Source: Diplosphaera chodatii
Lineage: Eukaryota; Chlorophyta; Trebouxiophyceae; Prasiolales; Stichococcaceae
Reading direction: 5' to 3'
NCBI GenBank assembly: GCA_032358165.1
Contig: JAALGY010000035.1
Span: 558,001 to 622,000, forward strand
Length of the DNA stretch: 64,000 nucleotides
How positions within the stretch are numbered: position 1 is the first letter of the stretch; each line of letters starts with the position of its first letter. Below the pieces are notes generated by a model. The model did not search any database. It worked only from the letters and a program-made list of their open reading frames with translations, and had not been told where the DNA came from. Position numbers and translations under genes: made by a program. This document shows positions 56,110 through 64,000 of the stretch, piece by piece.

Positions 56110-59100
56110 ATGCGTGCAGCACTTGTGCATGGGCACTTGAATGCTCGAACAGCCCTGCGTAACCAGATCAAGACTCACAAAGTGCTGCACAGCAGCAAGT
56201 CAGCTCGGCATCGATTGTTCAGCACCGGCGCCATGGCGGCAGTGCTGCCAGGACCGGCCGAGGTCACGTCTGTGATAGAGGACTTCAACAGCAAGGTTGG
56301 CAGATGGTTGTTGGACTGAAAGGCGGGCTGACTGTGACTGAACCACTTAACAGTGCCAATGGGCTGTGACCACAGTTTTGGCTCTGTGGCATGTGTGCAG
56401 TATGAGGCCGCTCACAAAACGTTTGAGGACAACTTCTGGAGCACCAAGATGGGTTTGGCGGGTGCTTCAAATGAACTTCTGGCGCGTACGAAAACAGACT
56501 ATGAAAGTGAGCACCACCAGCTCACATGTCAAGCGTGCTGTCACATTCTGGGCATTGCACGCGCCTCCATGCACAGGCCTTACTGTTTGCTGTCATGCTC
56601 TCAGCTTTCCTGGCAGATGCCTCGAACCTGCAAGCCGTGCAAAAGGTGCTGCAGAGCGATACAGTGTCTCCAGAGCAGGTGGGTCAGTCAGTACCTCGGT
56701 CAGCAATTACCAACTGGCTTGCCATGCAACCAACAACAGCTGACTGATGTGCTTCACCACGAGCAGAAGCACGTGCTCAAGATCATTGAGAAGACCTTCA
56801 AGGTCAACAGCATCGAGCCGCAGGCGCAGCCGCTGAAGGCATGCCATATGTAAATCTGCCACCCCTGCATTGTGTATACAGTGCAAGTGGTTATCAGTCT
56901 GTGATCCAACTTAAGAGATGTCAACCTTGGTGTTGATCGCAACAGGAGAAGCTCAACGAGCTGGAGGCTGATCTGGGGCAGCATCGCGGCAGCATGTCGC
57001 TGGGGTACACTGACAGCAGTGGCACCTTCAAGAAGGCGTCCTCAGTGCAACTTAGCAATACCGTGAAGACGAACGACGATGAGGCGACCCGCAAGGCTGC
57101 GTGGGAGGTGTGAACGGCAGTGTGACATGCCATTCCAGATGCTACAGTGTCGTGTCAATGCTCATGGTCAGGCATACAAGGTGCTCACAGGCCCTGCGCT
57201 GATGCTCCATGCAGGGTCTGCGCAGCATTGGACCACACATCGTGGGTGAGCGGCACCTGCACCACAAGGTCGCAACGGGTCTCGCCATCGAACCCATAAG
57301 ATGCTGTTCGGCTTCATGCCTCATCGTCGTTACTGACAATACGATGTGCAGGAAAGCTGTGCGAGGTTGTGAAGCTGCGCAACAAGCTTGCGCGGGCTGG
57401 TGGCTTTGAGGACTTTTACGACTACAAGGTGGGTGGTGGGAACCAGCAGTGCCAACATGCTGTCTTCTGCCGGCAGAGTGTGCTGCAGACAGCCACTACT
57501 GCACGCACTGCGAGGCATGCTGATCGCGTCATGCACAGGTGCAAGGCGCGGAGGGCTTCTCCAAGCGCAAGCTGTTTGAGATCATGGATGGCCTGGAGAG
57601 CGAATCACGCCCCCTCATGGAGGTGCTACCCACCGACAAACTGCCATTTGCTCTCGTATGCCGCCCTATTGCTCGTTGGCCTTGCTGAAGAGACATGCAC
57701 ATCTCGACTGAGGCGGCGACACACATTGGCACGTGAAGCTCAGGCGGCACGCAAGCGGGTGGCAGCCGAGCGTGGTGGCGAGGATGCGCTCAAGCCCTAC
57801 AACCTGTCCCACGCGCTTGCCGGCGACGTGGAGAAGGTGGGCACGATGGTGTACACGATGAAACAACTAACAGCACTGGAGAATTTGGTCTGCAAGGTCT
57901 GTTCATCCAGGTCCAATAAAGGGGTTGCATTTCGTCGAATGTGCAGGAGCTGGACCCGTACTACCCCTTTGAGGAGGCGGTGGATGTGTGGGCACGCACT
58001 TTTGCAGCGCTTGGCATCAACTACAAGGTGCAACGCGGTGCATGGCATGGTGTCCTGAGCATCTTATCGTGCTGTGTGGGTGTGAGTCGTCTGCGGTTCT
58101 GTGTACAAGTAGAGGCCGCACATATGCGCAGGATGCCACGATGCGGCTGGATTTGTGCGATCGCGACGGCAAGTACTCGAATGGTGCGCACCCCCACTCG
58201 CCTGCTGTGCTGTGTGGGAGAAACCAGGAGTCAGTGTTGCAGCCAGGCATCTGACAACCTGCGGTCCCAAATCACTTGACATGCAACTCCCTTGCCAGGG
58301 TTCTGCCACTGGCCCCAGCCGGCATGGAGGCGGCCAGACGGCACCTGGGTCCCCAGCCAGGCCAACTTCACCTCGCTAGCCTCCCCAGACGCGGTCGGCA
58401 GCGGCAAGACGGTAGGCAGCTGTTGCATGTGGAGTATCACTGCTGCTTGCAGATGTCACCCAGTGGCTTGAATGCAGACTCGAGCAGAAGCACCACCTGT
58501 CTTTCATCGGCAGTGCCCATGATGCCAGTGGCTGCATGGCTGCAGGCGCTGATGACGTTGCTGCACGAAGGAGGCCATGCAGCGCACTTCGCAAACGTCA
58601 ACCAGTTCTCGCCATTCTTCTCACAAGAACGGGCTCCCACCTCGGTATGCACACTGCTCGCGTGTGCGCACGAAGTAGATACCAAGGTGTGGGTGTGCTC
58701 GAGTGGTGTGCTCGCAAGCCGAGCCGCTTCATGCGCAAATGGCCGACTATTCCTGACATCTGAAGGTGGCGTACGCCGAGAACCAGTCGATGTTCCTCGA
58801 CTCGCTGATGGGCGATGGGGAGTGGATCTCCAGATATGCTTTGTCCAGGCAAGCTATGTCTGCAAAGCAGACAAAAGGCGCATGTGATGCTGGCAACTAT
58901 GACGTTCAGCTGCTCCACTGATGCAGTTGCCATGGCACTACAGGGAGGGTAAAGCGTGTCCCTGGGACCTGGTTGAGAAGTCGATCCGCGCCACGCAGCC
59001 CTTTGACGTCTTCTTCCTCCGCTCCATGCTGGCGGTCCCCTACTTTGAGAAGGTAGATGGACCGGCATCCGGCCTCTAGTGTGTGCCGGCACATTGGCTG

Positions 59101-60638
59101 CCGGCACTGGTGAGCATGCAAGCCTGCCGACTCAGACGGTGTGCATCGCCGTCATTGCAGGGTTCCAGTGACCAGCGGTCAGCGGTCATTGTGCCATGCA
59201 GGCGCTGTATGAGCTGCCGGACGAGAAGGTGACGCCAGAGGAGGTGGTGGCACTGGCAGACTCCATCGAGGCAGACATCCAGGGCGGCCCCGCGGGCCGC
59301 CCGCTGCTCGCCGTGCCACACATCCTGGCAGATGATATGTCTTTCCCTTCTTCTGCACTGAAGTCGGGGTCGTGTATGTGGCGTTCAAATGCCTGGCAGT
59401 CTGCGCCTCGTTGCATAGCACATCCCCTTGGCAGGTGTGCACTGCTCCAGTGCTGACATGCAATTGTTGCGGTGCCGCACAGAGCAGTGCATACTATCAC
59501 GCGTACGTGATGGCCGAGATGAGCGTGCACCAGACGCGGGCGTACTTCCAGCGCACGCTGGGCGAGGTCGTGGACCAGCCCGAGGTCGGCCGGCAGCTCA
59601 CCGAGGTGCATGGCGAATTGTCGATGCTTATGTAGTCTTGGTTTGGTGTAAGTATGTCCGCTGTAGAAAGTTTGATGCTGAAAGAGACGGCCTCCAGCTG
59701 ACAAAGGTGCTGATCAGCATTGCTTCATCTTCGTGCAGTGCTGGACCTGCCGATACAGCAGATGCACCAGTCTGGTACGAACCCTGATGTTTTGCTGCAT
59801 CACTCTGCGCTGTTTGTGCATTTGTCTGCAGGTTTACTGGCAGCCAGGCAGCGGCGAGGCGTTCCTGGATCTGGTGCAGAAGCTCACAGGTGCAGCAGGG
59901 TGGAACAGCTCCAGCTCGATGGAAGCCCCTTGGATCGTGGATAGCCGGGTGTGGTTTGCACATGCGAAGACACACAGGGATGCGACGAGCCTGGAACTGT
60001 GGTGCGCAGGGGCCCCGCTGACGGGGGATGCGTGGGTGGCGCGGCTGCGGACGCCGCTGGACGAGGCGGTGGCGGAGGAGAAGGCGGGCTACGAGCGCGG
60101 CCTGGCTGCGGGGCCCAAATACCCGGTGCGGCTATTGTGATCTTCCGTCCCTGCAAGTGTGCACCTACCAGAGGGCCGCTGACTGCCATTTGCCAGAAGT
60201 TGGGCCCTCCAGATGCAGCAAGAGCTTGAACGGTCAGATGGTGTCGTGGCCACCCAGCTGTGAATTTGTCATACCCATTCATGCACCCATCGACCGAGCC
60301 ATCGACCTATGACACCCTGTGCGCAGCCGGGCACGGAGCCTGAGTTGGGGATGCGCATCCAGCTGGTGCACGGCGATGAGGTGAGATCCCCCCTTGTCAG
60401 GCAATTCTGAGGGGCAGTTGCAGTTTCAGGAGTGAGCACTTGCTCGGTGCACATGTTGCGGTGTGTGTGTGGTGGCTCCCTTTGCGATCCTCGTAGATTG
60501 ATTGCTATGGGAGCACGACGGGTCTCATAATGATGCCTCCCGGTGCAGACAATCGCCGACTCTAAGGAGGCTGGTGGTCTGGCGGCAGCATGCCAGCAGT
60601 TCAAGGCCTGGGTGCGGCAGAAGTACAACCTGACCTGA
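56110..60638 (+). CDS. M3-family metallopeptidase (HEGGH type) with mitochondrial-like presequence
   Basis: A zinc oligopeptidase of the M3 (thimet/oligoendopeptidase) superfamily. Translation from ATG 56110 gives a presequence with many Arg, Lys, His and Ser and no acidic residue (ALVHGHLNARTALRNQIKTH, ending RLFSTG) ahead of MAAVLPGPAEVTSVIEDFNS. A shorter cytosolic form could start at 56233. Conserved exons include YEAAHKTFEDNFWSTKMGLA, KLCEVVKLRNKLARAGGFED, LDPYYPFEEAVDVWARTFAA and ALMTLLHEGGHAAHFANVNQ, whose zinc motif HEGGH has codons 58564-58578. These are followed by YAENQSMFLDSLMGDGEW, DVFFLRSMLAVPYFEK and YYHAYVMAEMSVHQTRAYFQ. The C terminus ends FKAWVRQKYNLT, stop TGA 60636-60638. 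The downstream Glu ligand is likely in the AENQSMF segment. The order of domains is intact. It is convergent with a second M3 peptidase. Confidence 0.84.
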
Positions 60639-60886
60639 TTCAGCGGAGTCGGACAACTAGCGTTTCAGCAGTGAAAGGCTATGCTGATGCACGTGCACCG
60701 TGTACTCTGGCTCAATGCTGTACACGCGACATTGGTAGTTAAATGAATATCCCTTCAGCGAGCAAGGTCGATTGCCTTGCAAGCCTCCCAGCCACACAGA
60801 AGCCACAGGTACAGGGAACAGCCAGTGCAGCCATTGCAGCTGATTGAGTGAATAGCCGTTGACTAATGGAAAAAGTGGGCATCATC

Positions 60887-63800
60887 AAGCCGCAACTGGA
60901 ACCAGGCCACTGTGCCGCAGCAGCGCCTCTGTGCTGGGTCCCCGGCTCCGGAATGCCTGCACCCAGCACGCTTTGACTATCCGGCCTTGGCTCCACCATC
61001 ATCCATGCATCATGATGGTGCCACGATAACAGTGCAATGGCCGACTGCTTCTACATTGACCAGGGCCGCGGCACTGTCGATGTGTAGTCTCACCTTGAAG
61101 ACCTCTGCGGGCGCGACGCTGCCGCCCAGGGACAGCACCTGCATTTGGGTGCAGCACACGATCAGCACGGAGTCCACGTATGCAGCCATCCATGAAACCT
61201 GCAGAACGGCATGCACGTGCAGCCGCAGGCCAGGTTGGCGATCACACAAAGGCTCACTGTGTCACGGAAGCGGCGCCCGGTGTCTGCCACTGCTGCCTCA
61301 TCCTCGAGGCCAGCCTCCTCAAACGCTGAGAAAGCGTCTGCTGACAGTACCTCGGCCCACTTGTACGAGAAGTAGCCTGCAAGAACATCCATGCTGTATG
61401 ACATTGCACTGTGTGACATGTCTGGAGTGGGTGCAAAACCCAAAGGCAACAGGCAGTCTGCAAATATCAGCATCTCCATCTGAGGCCGGGTCACAGACGC
61501 AAGGCCATGCTGCAGTGGTGCAGGGGATGCACCTGCAGAGTAGCCGCCGGCAAAGATGTGGCTGAATCCGCACAGGAAGCGGTCCTCCTTCAGCGGCGGC
61601 ATCACAGCCGTCCTCTTGGCCAGCTCCTGCGCCACATCAACGTGTTGTGCGCAAAGTATGACAGCCCAAGATGACAGCCTCCTCACTGAGACACCACTTG
61701 ACTGCCTCAAGTTGGAATGGAGCAAGTAGCACAACACCCTGCTGTTGTGCTGGTAAACGTATGTTCGCAAAAACTCATGCAGTTCTGAGGCGGACGGCAC
61801 CTGGTCCACATTGAAGACGCTCCTGTCGCCGCCGGGCGTGTAGCGCGCGTGCAGCTCCAGGTCCAGCAGCGAGAAGTGCAGCTGCAGGCACCCCCCACAG
61901 ATCAGCGCCACCATGCGAGGACAGCGATGCGCATTGCCGGTGGTGACCACCTCGGTTGCGCAGAGTCTCGCAAAGCAGCTGAGCAGAACGCTGTCACAGC
62001 TGCAGGGTGTCCCCTGACATCTGCAGCGCTCTGCATGGTCCCCAGTCACACCTGGCGCATCATCATGCTGCCCGCGCGGAAGGTGCGCGCCGCGCACAGC
62101 TTCTGATACAGCTCCTCGGGCAGCGGCTCCCCCGTCTCGTGGTGCTTCGCAAAGCTGAACAGCGTCTTGCGCTCGTAGCAGAAGTTCTCCATGAACTGCA
62201 CGTGCATGATGTGCCGCAGTCAGGTACACTTTTATAACTGCGCTTATCACATACTACCATTTAGTACAAATCAAACTTGAAAAACAACAATTGCATCTAA
62301 TTCGGAGATTGCACGTGCTGCATCCGCCCAGTCTGATGATGCAAGCCATGAAGTGTGGACCTGAGATGTGAGTTTCAGCACCCCACCTGGCTGGGCAGCT
62401 CCACCGCATCCCACTCAATGCCGCGGATGCCACTGGCGAGACCCTCCTCGACCTTGAAGGGAAACGATGCACAGGCTAATAATAATGCACTGGCAATACC
62501 ACAAGCTAGTCCAGACAGCATACGGCACAATCCAGGGCCAGGTGTCTGAGGAGAGGGATGCCAAGGCCGCGAGCATGCTCTGCACCTGCGTGAGCATGTG
62601 CTGCAGTGCGTGGCCGCACTCGTGGAACAGCGTCTCCACCTCGCGGAAGGTCATCAGGCTGGGCTGGCCGCCGATCGGCGGGGTCTGGTTGCACACCTGC
62701 AAGTGGCGCACCCCGCATCAGCACCTCAACCTCGCAGAGGCAATGGGCCTGCCTGCTGCCAGAACTGCAGACCATGCAGCGAAAGCATGCTTTGTCCTGC
62801 TGCTGGCATCTGGGGAGGAGTAGATCACCATGTGCGCGATGGGCAGCCGCACTTTCGAGCCTGCCGGTGCAAACAGCTTGCTCTGCCCGCACACCTGCAA
62901 GGCGCGTACAGTATCTTGCCCATCACCTGGTGTCACCTGGTGTGACATCGCATAATGGACACGAGCCTTTGACGCCACATGCATGCTGCATGAGCATGCC
63001 GACCTATGTCTGACTGCAGGATCTGTGAAAATGCGACATGAGGCGCACCTCAGCCATCCAGGCGCCGCCGCGCTTCTCCTCAGGACGCGAGTAGGGGTCC
63101 AGGTAGAAGTACGCCTTGGGCTGCCCCTGGACGGACAGCTTAAAGAAGCGCACGTCCGGGTGCCACACCGGCGCCTGCGGCCGAGCAGCACCGAGCATGA
63201 GCTGCACAGCTGGCTGCAGGGGGCGCAAAGACTGCAGGCGCACCCCACGCTCGATAGTCCTAGACGACAGGGTTAGGATGCAATGCGATGCAATGCAGAT
63301 AGGTGCTGATATGACGGAAGTGCGCAGGTAGAGCGAAGTGGCCAGACCTGGCCGTCAGCAGCCTCAATGTCCACGTCGAACAGCCGCTTTGCCAGGCCAA
63401 ACAAGCCGTCCAGCACATTGGGCAGTGAGAAGTACGGCCGCAGCTCCTCGTCGGTGATGGCGTACTTGTCCTCCCTGCAGCCAGCAGCGACAGCTGTCAA
63501 CAATAAGGTGAGCATCAGCAAGTGATCTATCTGCACCTGCGCAAAGGGGCTTGGTCTCGATGCAGTGTGCAAGAGAACGTGATATTTGACCGTGTAGGAG
63601 ATGCCATGAGCAAGGGTATGACTGACAATAGCAGCATTTCCATCGTTCAATCCTGGTCCACCTCTCTAGCTGAGGCAAGCAGCATGGCATGCACAACATA
63701 GTCTGCATGGTCAAGAGCGCGAACCTCGAACGAAGCTCGCCTGAGGCGCTCAGCCCAGAAGGTGACGTCCCACTGCCGCAGCTCCTCGCCCTCGCCGCGC

Positions 63801-64000
63801 TCCTTGGCAAACTGCCGCACCTCAGCAAGGTCCGCCTGGGCCGCGTCCCACGACGCCGCCCGCAGCTCCTCCATCAGGGCCTCCGCCCCCTCCAGGGTGG
63901 CCATCTGCGCGCACGAGCACGTGTGGCGATGCGCTTCAGCGAGGAGCTCGGCAACTGGACGAAGGGAAGGCAGGACGCCCTGACAACAGCTTGAGCACAG
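60887..64000 (-). CDS. TOP/OOP-type oligopeptidase (M3A), 5' end outside the window
   Basis: Homologue of plant thimet metalloendopeptidases and organellar oligopeptidase, which degrade cleaved transit peptides and other 8-23-residue peptides. Minus-strand exons in order: [20 protein letters not shown] with [12 protein letters not shown] (63725-63904, preceded by a GCAG acceptor, so not the true start), [40 protein letters not shown] with [40 protein letters not shown] (zinc motif HECGH at 62610-62624), [101 protein letters not shown] and [15 protein letters not shown] short final exon encodes [17 protein letters not shown] and ends at TGA 60887-60889. Plant TOP has HEFGH, so Phe is replaced by Cys. 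The presequence is not visible. Confidence 0.9.

Noticed and set aside
1..64000. CRISPR arrays, bacterial operons, rRNA or tRNA genes.
   Set aside because: Gene structure is clearly eukaryotic with introns. The tandem repeats lack unique spacers, and I saw no convincing tRNA A/B-box pair or rRNA segment, though a covariance-model scan was not possible.

Overview
This window is nuclear DNA of a eukaryote, most likely a green alga (Chlorophyta, probably near Chlorella, Coccomyxa or related trebouxiophytes). The reasons are moderately GC-rich sequence, genes cut into many short exons by roughly 80-250 nt GT-AG introns, no operons or ribosome binding sites, TTTAGGG/TTTTAGGG-type telomere-like repeats at two internal sites, and plant-type proteins: a TauE/SafE exporter, a TOP/OOP oligopeptidase and a NUA/TPR nuclear-basket protein. 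Exon boundaries were inferred by eye from splice sites and from remembered family sequences, so spans are better supported than individual exons.

Layout: a DENND6-type DENN protein (+, 164-5133); a convergent NAT16/HISAT-like GNAT acetyltransferase (-, 5400-7301); a xi-class GST/glutathionyl-hydroquinone reductase (+, 7452-10452); three tandem F-box/leucine-rich-repeat paralogues (+, 11471-22961) sharing a seven-exon structure. The first paralogue carries a 2.0-kb intron filled with two minisatellite arrays in apparently opposite orientation around a telomere-like motif. Next come a head-to-head pair of Ure2p-like GSTs (-, 23781-25733; +, 26571-28215), an alanine/glycine-rich LEA-like protein of unknown function (-, 28667-31203), a TauE/SafE family permease (-, 31597-35182), and a secreted galactose-oxidase-like copper radical oxidase (AA5_2; +, 36449-40646).

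A 14.6-kb gene for the nuclear-pore basket protein TPR/NUA follows (-, 41165-55767). The window closes with two M3-family metallopeptidases in convergent orientation: an HEGGH-type enzyme with a mitochondrial-looking presequence (+, 56110-60638) and a TOP/OOP-type HECGH enzyme whose 5' end lies beyond the window (-, from 60887).

Functional grouping is loose, as expected for a eukaryotic chromosome. Glutathione/redox chemistry (three GST-fold proteins), peptide clearance (two M3 peptidases) and a locally duplicated F-box family stand out. The most unusual sequence is the repeat-filled intron of the first F-box gene and the low-complexity insertion inside the catalytic C-terminal domain of the copper radical oxidase.
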